DNA of 64,000 bases from Chelativorans multitrophicus (GCF_011317445.1 NZ_JAAAPL010000008.1:1-64000); one strand, 5' to 3'; shown: positions 1 through 8,593, counted from the stretch's first letter. Numbers and translations are program-made. Notes: generated by a model not told the origin, from the sequence alone.

Positions 1-1
1 A

Positions 2-80
2 AATTAACTGCCAATTCTCAAATTATGTGCCGGCCGAAGCATCTGGAATCGCTTGTATGGCATTCTCATAATTAAGTGCC
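2..80. repeat. short repeated AT-rich motif at the left edge
   Basis: Three related copies of a motif ending in TGCC occur at 2-12 (AATTAACTGCC), 15-31 (TTCTCAAATTATGTGCC) and 63-80 (ATTCTCATAATTAAGTGCC). They are all in one orientation and sit exactly where the neighbouring RibD-like gene loses its N-terminus. Repeated short arms like these are typical of recombinase-recognised element ends, but no recombinase is visible on this side, so the family is not assigned. Confidence 0.35.
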
Positions 81-556
81 AAGCGACACATCAGCACGCC
101 ACCGAGAGTATCGGCCGGGCCGATGCTCTGCTCTTTGGCCGCGTCACCTACCAGATGATGGAAGAGGCGTGGAGGCATGAGACGCGGACCATCACGCCGC
201 CTGACTGGACCGAGCCTTTCGCGCGCACCATCGACGCAATGAAGAAATACGTCGTTTCAAACACACTCGAGCGGGTCGATTGGAACGCGGAACGGGTTAG
301 CGGTAACCTCGGCGAGGCGGTCCGGAAGCTCAAGCAGCAGCCGGGCAGGGCGCTGTTCACGGGCGGCGTAAAGCTGCCGATGGCGCTGGCGGAGCTGGGC
401 CTGATCGACGAGTATGAATTCGTGGTACAGCCCAGGCTTGCCGGTCATGGGCCCACCTTGTTCGCCGGGCTCTCCAAATATATCGAGTTGAAGCTCGTCG
501 ACCGGCAAGAGCTCAGCTCAGGCGCTGTAGCGCTGCGCTACGAGCCGAGAAGGTAA
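53..556 (+). pseudogene. dihydrofolate reductase-like (RibD C-terminal domain) protein, N-terminally truncated
   Basis: From about base 92 the frame encodes the middle and C-terminal part of a RibD C-terminal/YyaP-like reductase: an ADALLFGRVTYQMM segment, then RALFTGGVKLPMALAELGLIDEY, split here by its fold into a substrate-loop and helix, and a C-terminal PRLAGHGPTLFAG stretch. Intact members begin with a beta strand and about 40 more residues that are absent. The first 13 or so residues of this frame look unrelated and are encoded by the repeated edge motif. The gene therefore appears cut by a rearrangement at the left edge and is probably not functional. The truncation is seen directly; the family call is from the conserved motifs. 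Confidence 0.65.
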
Positions 557-690
557 CGCGTGAGCCCGCCCCCTACATGGCCGGCCTGATCCCAGTTGTC
601 CTAGTAGATAGCGTGCCGCGCTTTGCGCCGCGTCCCGAACTGGTAGGCGCGACGTTGGGCCTTGCTCGGCATCCTCTGAATTGCCCGAGG

Positions 691-2316
691 CTAGCCCGTC
701 CTATTCATGAGCACGGCTTTGCGGATGACGCAGATCGATGGTGCGCGGGCAGTCGAGGCGTCTCTTTCACCGCGGGCGAGGCTGGACTTGTTGAACGCGC
801 TGGAGGTTGACGGGCTTGGTTGCGGGGGCATTCCGCCCTGGTCGTCTCAAGGTCCTGCCGGCTGCAGCTTGGCGGCAATGGAACGGAACAGACTTGCCTC
901 GGGACAGGCGGCGGCGAATGCCAATCGGATGCGCGAGACGGTTTCGGTTACACGGGCGCCGAGTTTGAGAAGCCTGAGCCGCAGCGTGGCGAACTCGGCT
1001 TTGCCAAGATGATGGGTAGCGGGCACCGCCTCGCGCAGCGTGAGCATGAGCCAGTAGGCGGCGGTGTGGAGAACGAGGCGCATCTGGTTGGCGACGGCCC
1101 GGCGACAGGAGGTTCGATCGGAGGCGAGTTGGCTCTTGTGCATCTTGATCAGGTTCTCGGCCTGGCCGCGCGCACAGTAGACGACGTCGTAGATGTGCTC
1201 AGCGGAGCCTTTGGCGAGGTTGGTGACGACGAAGCGGATGTCGAGGCCCATCGTGGTCGCCTCGATGCGGGCCGCGACGCGGCGCTCGGCCTTCCAGGAT
1301 TTGGCCTCGTAGCGGGTCTCGACATAGCCCCGCAGCACCGGCTTCTGCTCGAGCGCGCGGCGGGTGCGGATGTCGTCGGCGCTCGCGTCAACGAGACGCT
1401 TCAGGACCTTGTTGCCAGCAAGGCCGAAGACGTAGTCGATCGCGTTTTCCTCGCACCAGGCCATGACTTCGACCCGGCCATAATGGCTGTCACCGCGCAC
1501 GAGGATGCGGGTGTCCGGCCAGCGGGCACGGATGCACCGCGCGAGCCGGCGCAGATGACCACGGATCTCCTTGCCCGACGGGGTCTTGCCCGGACGCAGG
1601 ATCATGGCGACCGGGCGTCCAGTGGCGGCGTCGTAGATGTGGATCGGCAGGAAGCAGCGTTCGTCGTGGTGGCCGTTGAAGAGCGAGAGTTGCTGATGGC
1701 CGTGAACGACGTCGAGCGTGTCGTCGATGTCGAGGGTGACGCTTTTCGGCGGCGCAGGGTAGCTCGACAGCCACAGGTCGACCAGAACCCGGCCGAGGCG
1801 GATGACGGTCCTGAGGTCGGGCAGGTTCTCCAGACGCGAGCAGGTCGGCTGCGAGCACAGATCCTGACCGCTGTCGGGCAGCCGACCGCAGGCGAGCTTG
1901 AAGGCCGGATCGTTGCGAAGGCGGTCGAGGTCGTTGGCATCCTCGTAGCCGCAGGCAATGGCGAAGATGCGGGCGCGCAGGATGTCGGTCAAGCTGTGCC
2001 TGACACGCGCCGGATCGCGCGGGTCGCGGATGGCGGCAGCGAGCTTCTCGGCCAGCTTCAGGCGCCGCTCGGCGGCGGCCAAAAGCATGATCCCGGCATC
2101 CGAGGTGATGCGACCGCCGTCGAAGGCAGCCGTGATCTTCTTGGCGCGAACGGCTGGAAAAGAGAACGGCAGCAGCGTATCGTCGATCATGGCGGGTGTG
2201 GCTCGCGAGATGTTGTCTGCAGGACTGGCCTAAGCAACCGAATCCTACGCCACATCAATGGCTTATGCTACACCCGCCAGCCTCGCAAACGCGCCGTCAT
2301 GAATAAGACGGGCTAG
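691..2316. mobile_element. IS1380-family insertion sequence with terminal inverted repeats
   Basis: The left end CTAGCCCGTCCTATTCATGA (691-710) is matched, with one mismatch, by the inverse of the right end at 2297-2316. The two ends enclose one full-length transposase gene on the minus strand and give an element of 1626 bp, normal for IS1380 relatives. Flanking bases (GAGG to the left, ATGG to the right) do not form a clear target duplication, so later recombination may have altered one side. An internal inverted pair (GGCGGGTGT at about 2193 and ACACCCGCC at about 2273) lies in the promoter end. Confidence 0.8.
847..2190 (-). CDS. IS1380-family transposase
   Basis: This 447-residue protein is the transposase of the surrounding element. 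It shows the family landmarks: an N-terminal region with GRITSDAGIMLLAAAERRL, a catalytic VTLDIDDTLD strand, HIYDAATGRPVAMILRPGKT, an ILVRGDSHYG strand carrying a second acidic residue, and the C-terminal IYDVVYCARGQAENLIKMHK region, which holds the final acidic residue. The length matches intact family members, the frame is uninterrupted, and the start lies inside the right inverted repeat's promoter region. It is probably active or recently active. Opposite-strand open frames here are codon-bias shadows. Confidence 0.9.
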   Translation of the reverse strand: MIDDTLLPFSFPAVRAKKITAAFDGGRITSDAGIMLLAAAERRLKLAEKLAAAIRDPRDPARVRHSLTDILRARIFAIACGYEDANDLDRLRNDPAFKLACGRLPDSGQDLCSQPTCSRLENLPDLRTVIRLGRVLVDLWLSSYPAPPKSVTLDIDDTLDVVHGHQQLSLFNGHHDERCFLPIHIYDAATGRPVAMILRPGKTPSGKEIRGHLRRLARCIRARWPDTRILVRGDSHYGRVEVMAWCEENAIDYVFGLAGNKVLKRLVDASADDIRTRRALEQKPVLRGYVETRYEAKSWKAERRVAARIEATTMGLDIRFVVTNLAKGSAEHIYDVVYCARGQAENLIKMHKSQLASDRTSCRRAVANQMRLVLHTAAYWLMLTLREAVPATHHLGKAEFATLRLRLLKLGARVTETVSRIRLAFAAACPEASLFRSIAAKLQPAGP

Positions 2317-2396
2317 ATGGTTGTTTCAGGGGAATGATTGCCAGATGCAAACCGGCAGCGAATGACCCCTGCCGATTGTCAGATTGATCCCGACGC

Positions 2397-2771
2397 TCAT
2401 GAGGGGCGAAGGTTATCGAGTAGGCCGGCAATATCGACATTAAGCCTTCCAGCGATCCGGTACTCCCTTGCTTGACCTCGGCCCATTGAGTTTTTTGTCC
2501 AGGATCCTTCGATGAGTCCCCTTCTTCCAAGGGCGCCAAGAACCTCATCGGCAGCACCGCGCGTCATCCCGGTGACAGCGACAATATTGGAAATCGTTAT
2601 CGGCTCGCCCTTGCAGTGCAGGTCTAGGATAACCGTTACCATCGCGTATTGCCGTAGTCGTGCGCCTGGCGTCTCGCCGGCCAGCGGGAATCCAACGACC
2701 TGATGCAGCATCACATCGTGAATAAGCTGGAAGCCAAGCTTCGCCCTTGCCTCGGAACTACCCGTTGTCAT
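2397..2771 (-). CDS. small winged-helix/MarR-like DNA-binding protein
   Basis: A 124-residue protein is predicted from the ATG at 2771. The frame is open further upstream to 3293, but the extra sequence is not recognisable. The core GARLRQYAMVTVILDL, then ITISNIVAVTGMTRGAADEV and GRGQAREYRI, is a winged helix-turn-helix with a recognition helix and a positively charged wing. It is a clear paralogue of the gene at 45787-46140, next to the virB operon. Its natural partner operon is not present here, so its regulatory target is unknown. It sits just inside the IS1380 boundary and may be the survivor of a lost neighbourhood. Confidence 0.55.
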   Translation of the reverse strand: MTTGSSEARAKLGFQLIHDVMLHQVVGFPLAGETPGARLRQYAMVTVILDLHCKGEPITISNIVAVTGMTRGAADEVLGALGRRGLIEGSWTKNSMGRGQAREYRIAGRLNVDIAGLLDNLRPS

Positions 2772-3207
2772 TATCCGGTTTCGAAGCCATCGCTCGCGGT
2801 GCGCCCCCGCTCTGCGATGCTCATTGACCCCTTGGTGATCGGGGAGTTCGAAACCGTACCAGACGGCCCCATGGCCTTTAGCTCGGTGAGCCTGTTGTAT
2901 ACGCCACAGGCTCCCCGACCATAAGGTCAAGGAGGTTGGAATCATCCCGGTTGATTCCATACCGCTGGTAAGGGTTTCGACGCCCTTGAGGCAGTGCGTC
3001 GCTGCCTCAACTGAATCCATACCGAAAACGAACGGATTTGTCGCGGTCTCTTCGCGTTTTAGACGAAGGAAGGCGTCCGGACCGGAGAAAGGTCGATGCT
3101 GGGTGGCCAGAGGCGAGGTCGAGGCGGCGCGGCAGGCTCGACCGTGTTTGCTGCGGGCGCTTTCGTCCGCTTTTTGCTTGGGGCAGTCGCGTTCGCGCGA
3201 CCGCGCC
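2772..3207. other. no confident gene; minus frame remains open
   Basis: The minus-strand frame of the winged-helix gene stays open through this stretch, but the encoded residues match no family I recognise. No terminator, repeat or RNA gene stands out. It may be eroded coding sequence between the helix-turn-helix gene and the MucR remnant. Confidence 0.4.
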
Positions 3208-3345
3208 TCAGTCGCCGGCAGCAGGACGGCCTTCGGCAATGAGCCGCAGAAGCTCAGCCCTGGGTACGGAACTGTTGCTGACGTAAGCGGCAACGATCTC
3301 CGTGGTCAGGCCGATCAAATTGGCTGTCGGCTTTTGATGGTGGCG
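3208..3345 (-). pseudogene. MucR/Ros-family regulator, N-terminal remnant
   Basis: The minus frame ending at 3208 encodes ANLIGLTTEIVAAYVSNSSV followed by PRAELLRLIAE. This is the hallmark N-terminal helix of Ros/MucR zinc-finger regulators, which typically read LTAEIVAAYVSNN...LP.LI. The frame stops right after that helix, and no CxxCxxxxK/H zinc-finger region is recognisable in any minus frame downstream. The gene is thus broken or deleted. The upstream part of this frame (to 3468) is not MucR-like. Family assignment rests only on this helix. Confidence 0.5.
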
Positions 3346-3659
3346 ACATCGTCGGTACAGGAAGAACCGGTCCTCGCAAAGACCTTGATGATAGCGGCAT
3401 GCATCAGCCGGCGCTGTCTGCGGCATGAATCCGCGACGGTTCGTGCTGGAAATGCGGCTCAGGCGCAAAGATCACCCCCGCTCTTATCGGCTTATTTCCC
3501 TTGTTCCAGCCCGGACCTTGTCGATCAACCCGCGAGGGGTCGGACTACGCAAGCGTGCCGCCGCTTATGGCTTCGCCAACGCGGTGATCGCGGTCCAGGC
3601 CGGAACCGACGGGCGCCTGTCGAGCGGGGAATGGTCCCCGCAGCTACGGGAGTCACACC
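3346..3659. promoter_or_regulatory. GC-rich leader with stem-loop before the 62-aa gene
   Basis: There is no gene here. A perfect 7-bp stem (GCGGGGA at 3624-3630 and TCCCCGC at 3635-3641, loop ATGG) ends 18 bases before the ATG at 3660, and a purine-rich CGGGAG serves as ribosome-binding site. Similar long structured leaders precede several other plus-strand genes up to 22 kb. Confidence 0.4.
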
Positions 3660-3848
3660 ATGTCGCAAGAACTCAGCCTCGCTCAGAACCACGCCTGGAA
3701 CCTCGCGCGCACCCTGATGACGCCGGTCATCCTCTTCAAGGTCGATGAAGACGCATACGGCGTTCTTCCTGCCGACGACCTCGATGACGACGAGGTCAAC
3801 GCCCTCTACTTTTACGACCCCTACACGGGTGGCCAGCCGGTTCATTGA
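3660..3848 (+). CDS. small conserved-looking plasmid protein (62 aa)
   Basis: This is a short acidic protein with no signal peptide or membrane segment. Residues 20-35 are hydrophobic (TPVILFKVDEDAYGVLP), and a cluster of six acidic residues follows (DDLDDDE). A Shine-Dalgarno-like GGGAG precedes the ATG and codon use matches the neighbouring plasmid genes, which supports it being real. I do not recognise a named domain. It heads the series of hypothetical plus-strand genes of the predicted leading region, so a role in plasmid establishment is possible but only inferred from position. Confidence 0.55.
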   Translation: MSQELSLAQNHAWNLARTLMTPVILFKVDEDAYGVLPADDLDDDEVNALYFYDPYTGGQPVH

Positions 3849-4026
3849 ACCGTCTCTTGCCCGGCGTGCCGCTTGCGAGCGGCAGGCCGCAAGGGAAGCT
3901 GCGCCGCGGCAGGAGCCGCGCCCTTGCCCCCTTTGCTCTTCGCGCCGGTCGCTAAGGTGTTCCGCGAAGTGTGCGGAGAAGATAAACTGAATGAAAGGTC
4001 GGCCGAAAGGCCGCTGGGAGAAAAGA

Positions 4027-4926
4027 ATGGAAAAAGCGGATATCGAAGAGCTGCGAGGCAGGGTGGGTTGTGCGGCCGTGCTGGAGACCGGAGGGTTCGC
4101 GATCGACTTGAAGGAAAGCACGCGCAAGGCGGTGAAGTATCGCCGTGGCGATGACATCATCATCGTTATCCACGATGGCAAGGGCTGGTTTGATCCGCTC
4201 TCCGACGCCAAGGGTGATGTCTATTCGCTCGTTCAGCATCTGGACGGCGGCGATTTTCTGGAAGCGTTTGTGCAAGTCGCGTCCCTGGTCGCCTTCGAGC
4301 CCCGCGAGCCAGAATGGAAACGACAGTCGCGCGAGGCGGAACCTGACCAATCCATACCGGATCGTTGGGGTGCCCGGCGCAAGCCCTGGCGCGGGTCGGC
4401 AACCTGGCGATATCTGCGCGACGACCGGCACATTCCCGAACAGGTCCTCCGGGCAGCCATCGCCCAGGACCTTCTGCGGGAAGGGCCGCGTGGGAGCATG
4501 TGGGCCGCTCATCAGGGTGCCGATGGCGTGGTCACCGGTTGGGAGGAACGTGGTCCCGAATGGCGCGGCTTTGCAACCGGCGGCAGCAAGGTCTTGTTCC
4601 GCTTCGGGTTCAAGGGCGCCGCTCGCATCTGCGTAACCGAAGCCGCCATCGATGCCATGAGCCTTGGCGCGATCGAGAAGGCCCGGCGCGATACGCTTTA
4701 TGTCAGCACTGGCGGCGGCTGGTCGCCGGCCACCGACGGCGCCATTCGCATGTTGGGGGAACGGCCCGATGTCCGCTTCGTCGCCGCGACCGATGCGAAC
4801 ACGCAGGGCGAAGCGTTCGTGGCGCGGTTGCGTGAGCTTGCCGGTGAACTCTCCTGCGACTTCGAACGTCTGAAGCCGCGTGCGGAGGACTGGAATGCGA
4901 TGCTGAAGGAGGGGGCAATCGCCTGA
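4027..4926 (+). CDS. DUF3991/Toprim domain protein
   Basis: This 299-residue soluble protein has an N-terminal zinc-ribbon-less primase-like region, a central part resembling DUF3991 (GSATWRYLRDDRHIPEQVL), and a C-terminal Toprim fold. The Toprim signature is visible as ICVTEAAIDAMSL at about residue 200 (catalytic Glu) and FVAATDANTQGE at about 252 (the acidic DxD/DxN strand). Toprim proteins of this type are common on alphaproteobacterial plasmids and are thought to act in primase or nuclease-like DNA reactions on incoming or replicating DNA. The start at 4027 is chosen over 3991 because GGGAG sits 7 bases upstream. A complementary-strand initiation role in recipients is inference. Confidence 0.75.
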   Translation: MEKADIEELRGRVGCAAVLETGGFAIDLKESTRKAVKYRRGDDIIIVIHDGKGWFDPLSDAKGDVYSLVQHLDGGDFLEAFVQVASLVAFEPREPEWKRQSREAEPDQSIPDRWGARRKPWRGSATWRYLRDDRHIPEQVLRAAIAQDLLREGPRGSMWAAHQGADGVVTGWEERGPEWRGFATGGSKVLFRFGFKGAARICVTEAAIDAMSLGAIEKARRDTLYVSTGGGWSPATDGAIRMLGERPDVRFVAATDANTQGEAFVARLRELAGELSCDFERLKPRAEDWNAMLKEGAIA

Positions 4927-4951
4927 TCGGGCAGACCGGCACCTCCAGCGC

Positions 4952-5145
4952 TCATGATGCGCGATCGAGGATCGCTGGCCCGACCTTCGCCGTCGTCATC
5001 TCGATCCGCAATGGCGCGCCAAGTCTTGACGCGGCCTCCAGCTTCGCAGCTTCCACATCGGCCGACTTAGCTCTGGCGTGTAGATCTCCAAGATGATCTC
5101 GCCGGTAGCGACGAGGATTGGGGCGAAGACGAGTGCGCGGCTCAT
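4952..5145 (-). pseudogene. small gene broken by a 2-bp duplication
   Basis: Reading the minus strand from the ATG at 5145 gives MSRALVFAPILVATGEIILE, then a frame jump. The other frame continues as AKSADVEAAKLEAASRLGAP and on to a TGA at 4952. Removing one copy of a tandem GT (GTGT at 5078-5081 on the plus strand) restores a single 63-residue frame. The repaired product would have a hydrophobic N-terminus followed by an alanine-rich helix. Both halves have normal codon bias, so this looks like a recent frameshift in a real small gene. The family is unknown. Confidence 0.45.
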
Positions 5146-5388
5146 CGGCGGATCAGCCCGGGCATGCGGCCGAATTGGGGAGGAAGAAGAAGGAAATAAA
5201 ACGAATGAAACCCGGCTGCCGCATACCCGCCAGCCGCGTCAAGTGTGAAGCTTCGCCCGGCTCCGCCGGCACTTGACCCGGCCGGACGGAGAGGCGGCCG
5301 CTGGGGAGGGGTCAGGAAGGGCTGAAGATGATGGTGATCCCCGAGGATGCGTCGCGCTCCAGTCCGACGAGGCTGAAGGAGCCCGCCA
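5146..5388. other. intergenic with purine tract before DUF1419 gene
   Basis: No gene is visible. A purine-rich tract (GGGGAGGAAGAAGAAGGAAA at about 5177-5196) and GC-rich inverted segments precede the next gene. A comparable purine tract occurs upstream of the ParB-like gene at 13231-13263. Confidence 0.35.
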
Positions 5389-5994
5389 ATGAACCCCTCT
5401 TCTCCTATCCGCAAAGTCTACCAGGGTATTGCCGACCGCCGGCAGATGTTCCGCATGTTCGATCGCCACACGCAGCGCCCCAATCGTTTCGAGGATGCCG
5501 ATGCCGGCCTCTATCGCGGGGAGTGGTTCGAGCTTACCGAGATCGAGCATGATTACATGTTCAACATCCTGCCGCCGCTCTTCATGAACGGCGAGATGTT
5601 CGCCATGCGCGAATTCCTGACGGGCTGCATCACCAGCGTCTTCTTCACCCTGAAGATCGACGACCGGATGCGGTTCTTCCACGCCTATTGCGACCTTGCC
5701 GACAAGGGTTCGCCCGCACACATGCGCGCCGCCATTGTCGAGCGGGAAAGCCGTCCAGTCCGTGCAATGACCCGCGAAGAGCGGGTCGAGCATATCTGGA
5801 GTTCAAGCCACGACGAATACCGCGGTTACGCCGATTGGCGTTTCCCGCACGCGCAGCGCGGCCGGCGGACGGTCCTGTTCTTCGGTCCCGACCGAAGCCG
5901 CGACGTCAAGCTGCTCGACGAACTCACCGAGGCGGAAATCGCAACCAAGCTGCCGGTTCATCTCCGCCACCTTCCTTTTGCCGTTGCAGCGTGA
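5389..5994 (+). CDS. DUF1419 domain protein
   Basis: This 201-residue soluble protein matches my recollection of the DUF1419 family of rhizobial plasmids in its start (IRKVYQGIADRRQMFRMFDR) and in the FNILPPLFMNGEMFAMREF and ESRPVRAMTREERVEHIW segments. No catalytic motif is apparent, and the protein ends with a conserved-looking KLPVHLRHLP. It overlaps nothing and lies 10 bases before the next gene, so the two are probably co-transcribed. Function is unknown; the family is restricted to plasmid and ICE backbones as far as I know. The start is supported by an AAGGAG sequence 10 bases upstream. Confidence 0.65.
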   Translation: MNPSSPIRKVYQGIADRRQMFRMFDRHTQRPNRFEDADAGLYRGEWFELTEIEHDYMFNILPPLFMNGEMFAMREFLTGCITSVFFTLKIDDRMRFFHAYCDLADKGSPAHMRAAIVERESRPVRAMTREERVEHIWSSSHDEYRGYADWRFPHAQRGRRTVLFFGPDRSRDVKLLDELTEAEIATKLPVHLRHLPFAVAA

Positions 5995-6004
5995 GGGGGC
6001 GGCG

Positions 6005-6403
6005 ATGTTCACATTTCCCATTGTTGCCGTTCGCAAGGTCATCGATCGCGGCACGGCGGATTCCGCCATCAATGGCGGATTTCGCAATCCCTATTATGGC
6101 ATGAAGCCCGGCGAGGGCGAGATTCCAGGGCTCTGGCTCGTTGGAGACCAGGGCGTCTACATCATGTCGGACGGAAAACTCCCTGATGGCGGGCGCCCGC
6201 TCGTCGTCTATTCCGAGGAGTGCCATCCGGTCGGCAATCCCGACTGGTTTGACTACAAGCATCGCCATTTTGGGGGCGATGACGGCATCGAATTCATCGA
6301 CGCCGGGCAGTTGCTCCCGATGTTCGATCGGAATCTGCGCTGCACGCATCTCAATGTGCAGCTCACCGAGCACCAGGTCACGCTCTCCCTGATCGTTCGC
6401 TGA
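6005..6403 (+). CDS. DUF3085-like conserved plasmid protein
   Basis: This 132-residue protein has the motif PGLWLVGDQGVYIMSDGKLP and a conserved acidic stretch (YSEECHPVGNPDWFDYKH) that I associate with DUF3085. The gene starts 10 bases after the DUF1419 stop, with a GAGGGGGCGG ribosome-binding region, so the two form one transcription unit. No enzyme signature is visible. An upstream ATG at 5978 is in frame but would overlap the previous gene, and the 6005 start is better placed. The family name is given with moderate confidence. Confidence 0.55.
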   Translation: MFTFPIVAVRKVIDRGTADSAINGGFRNPYYGMKPGEGEIPGLWLVGDQGVYIMSDGKLPDGGRPLVVYSEECHPVGNPDWFDYKHRHFGGDDGIEFIDAGQLLPMFDRNLRCTHLNVQLTEHQVTLSLIVR

Positions 6404-6487
6404 CTCTTTCAAACCGCGAGCCTTTCCACGTGGCCGACGCTGTCGTCCGCGTGAAACGCGCTCGCCCGCAATCCAAGGAGATTTATC

Positions 6488-7024
6488 ATGTCGAATGACG
6501 ACCCCTTCACCATCGATCTTTTCGGAAACACGGCCCTTTCGTCCGGTCTCGGCCTCGGCGTGACGGCCTTTGCCGACAGATTTGAACCCGACGACGATCC
6601 TGATCCATCGTCCCCGGCGCCGGCGATGCCGATCGCGGCGGCCGCAGCACCCTCCAAGCCCGACCGGGAACGTGGCTCGAACTTCTATCTCGCCGACGAC
6701 CGGGGTCTGGCTCGGGGCTGGAAGGAGCGTGCCCGCGATAACGTCGCTGCGATCCGGCTCGCGGTCGAAATCGAGGCCGATGAGCGGCCGGCCACCGCCG
6801 AAGAGCAGGAGCAGCTGATCCGCTTCACCGGTTTCGGTGCGTCCGATCTTGCCAATGGTGTCTTCCGACGGCCTGGCGAGGTCGATTTCCGCAAGGGCTG
6901 GGACGAAATCGGCACCGATCTGGAGGATGCCGTCGGCGAGGGCGACTATACTTCGCTCGCCCGCTGCACCCAATACGCCCATTTTACGCCGGAGTTCATC
7001 GTCCGGGCGATCTGGTCGGGCCTC
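6488..7024 (+). pseudogene. strawberry-notch-like methylase-helicase, 5' part (interrupted)
   Basis: This is the N-terminal 179 codons of a very large plasmid protein, with a start supported by AAGGAG at 6475-6480. It holds a disordered acidic and alanine/proline segment, then RERGSNFYLADDRGLARGWK and LIRFTGFGASDLANGVF, and reads up to FTPEFIVRAIWSGL. At that point the continuous family sequence is lost because an IS110-type element is inserted. The same protein resumes at about 8594 with MGWRGGRVLEPGIGTGLFPA. The truncated product would lack both enzymatic domains. The disruption is directly visible from the two halves. Confidence 0.8.
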
Positions 7025-7026
7025 AC

Positions 7027-7339
7027 ATGGGCATTTCGATGTCAACGGTTGGCATTCGGTCACATGATGATGCTCCGTTTGTTTCAGGATCCGAGGTCCG
7101 AGCCCGAATGCATGACGCGGCCCGGTTCCGGGCACGATCAACCTCACATACGGTCGCGCAGGCGCCCTGTCGGGCTGTCGGCGGCGGTCCAGAATTCCGC
7201 TTGCGGCGGGCTGGGCTCGGGCGGATGAGACCAATCTTGAACACGGTTCTTGTCAGACCAGGGTCCGGCCCGGTTCATCCACCCGGATCCGGCGAGGCTG
7301 ATCGGGCCCCGTCGAATTTCGGAAAGGAGGGTATCAGGT
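7027..7339 (-). ncRNA. candidate bridge/seekRNA region of the IS110-type element
   Basis: This noncoding end of the insertion holds short matches to both of the element's junctions. CCTCACAT at 7142-7149 equals the left junction (7021-7028), and AATCTTGAAC at 7233-7242 equals the right junction (8585-8594). IS110-family recombinases use a structured RNA from a noncoding end, with loops that pair with target and donor DNA, and in the IS1111 group it is encoded downstream of the recombinase gene, as here. The matches could be the guide segments. RNA boundaries and folding are not established from sequence reading alone. Confidence 0.5.
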
Positions 7340-8509
7340 TCAGGCGGGTTTCATCGCGGCGCCCTCGATCACGACACCCGTGGCGACGTATTTCCAGAGT
7401 GCGACCAGCAGCTTTCGCGCCAGCGCCACGATGGCGGGTTTGCGCGAGCGGCCACCCTGATGCGCTACCCTGTCGCGGAACCACTGCGTCAACGCCGATG
7501 TCGGCTGGTGCTGCAGCCAGAGCCAGGCCAGCTGGATCATCGTGGTGCGCAACCGCGGATTGCCGGCTTTCGACACGCCTTGCTCCTGGTCGACCGCTCC
7601 GCTCTGCCACGGCGTTGGCGCCAGGCCCGCATAGGCGGCCACCTGCCGCCGGTTGTCGAAGTGACGATAGAGCCCCTCCGACCAGAGCAGCATGGCGAAT
7701 TCCGGGCCGATCCCCCTGATCTCCAGCAGCCGCGCGGCCGAGGCGGGCAGCGCGGCCTCCCGGGCCTGCGCCAGTTCGGCATCGCGCTCGGCCTCCACCG
7801 CCTTGATCTGCGCCAGCAGCAGTTCCAGCCGGTCGAGCTCGCGCAGGATCTGCACCGTCAGATGCCGCGGGAGTTCCCGACCGTCACCGGTGCGCAGCTC
7901 TTCCAGCCGCTTGCGACGATCGCGCCGCAGCGGCTCATATCCGCTCACGCCTTGCGCGAAGAGGAGCCCCTTGATGCGGTTGACATGCGCAACACGCTCG
8001 CCGGTCAGCGTCTTGCGCTCGCGCATGATCCGGCGCGCGTCCTCCTCTGCGGGCGACGGGGCCCGGACCATGGCGCAGACCCGCGGCTCTCCCCGCTTGA
8101 AGGCCAGTAGCGCCCGCACCAGGGCCTCCCCGTCGATCCTGTCGGTCTTGGCGCGCCGCCGCCGACGCGAGGTCGCGATCGAGGCCGGATCGACGACATG
8201 GCTCTCGATGCCCTCCTTCACCAGCGCGCGGTGGATCCAGAAGCCGTCGAGGCCCGCCTCCTGAATCGTCACGATCGGGAAATCCCGTCCCGTGCGACCC
8301 TTCGCTTTCGCAACAAGGAGCCGGAAACGCTCCATGAGACCCGCAAGATCGCCGCCCGGCACGCTGTGCTTCGACATCTTCTCGGCGCCGCCGGGCGACA
8401 GCGACGTGACGATCCAACGTGATCGGCTGAGTTCCAACGAAACAAAAATCGCGCCAAGATCGGTGCGGATCGCGGCTGGCGTGAAGATCGCGGGCAAAGG
8501 CTTGTTCAT
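7340..8509 (-). CDS. IS110-family transposase (DEDD recombinase)
   Basis: This 389-residue protein has an N-terminal RuvC-like DEDD domain (GAIFVSLELSRSRWIV, AKTDRIDGEALVRALL), a coiled central region, and the C-terminal Tnp20 part with LLEIRGIGPEFAMLLWSEGL and VSKAGNPRLRTTMIQLAWLW, including the family's serine region. The ATG at 8509 is preceded by AGGAG and replaces the longer upstream frame. The first acidic motif reads VSLE rather than the usual VD, a conservative change. It catalyses insertion and circularisation guided by an element-encoded RNA. The gene lies wholly within the insertion. Confidence 0.88.
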   Translation of the reverse strand: MNKPLPAIFTPAAIRTDLGAIFVSLELSRSRWIVTSLSPGGAEKMSKHSVPGGDLAGLMERFRLLVAKAKGRTGRDFPIVTIQEAGLDGFWIHRALVKEGIESHVVDPASIATSRRRRRAKTDRIDGEALVRALLAFKRGEPRVCAMVRAPSPAEEDARRIMRERKTLTGERVAHVNRIKGLLFAQGVSGYEPLRRDRRKRLEELRTGDGRELPRHLTVQILRELDRLELLLAQIKAVEAERDAELAQAREAALPASAARLLEIRGIGPEFAMLLWSEGLYRHFDNRRQVAAYAGLAPTPWQSGAVDQEQGVSKAGNPRLRTTMIQLAWLWLQHQPTSALTQWFRDRVAHQGGRSRKPAIVALARKLLVALWKYVATGVVIEGAAMKPA

Positions 8510-8593
8510 GGTTGTCTCCTGTGCAGATGGGCGTCTGAGCAACCCCACACTGCCAGAGCGCCGGTCGCGGTCCACCGCCCATGGAATCTTGAA

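Noticed and set aside
820-2316. 498-aa plus frame across the IS1380 element
   Set aside because: Opposite strand carries the full transposase; this frame crosses the terminal inverted repeat and has no motif.
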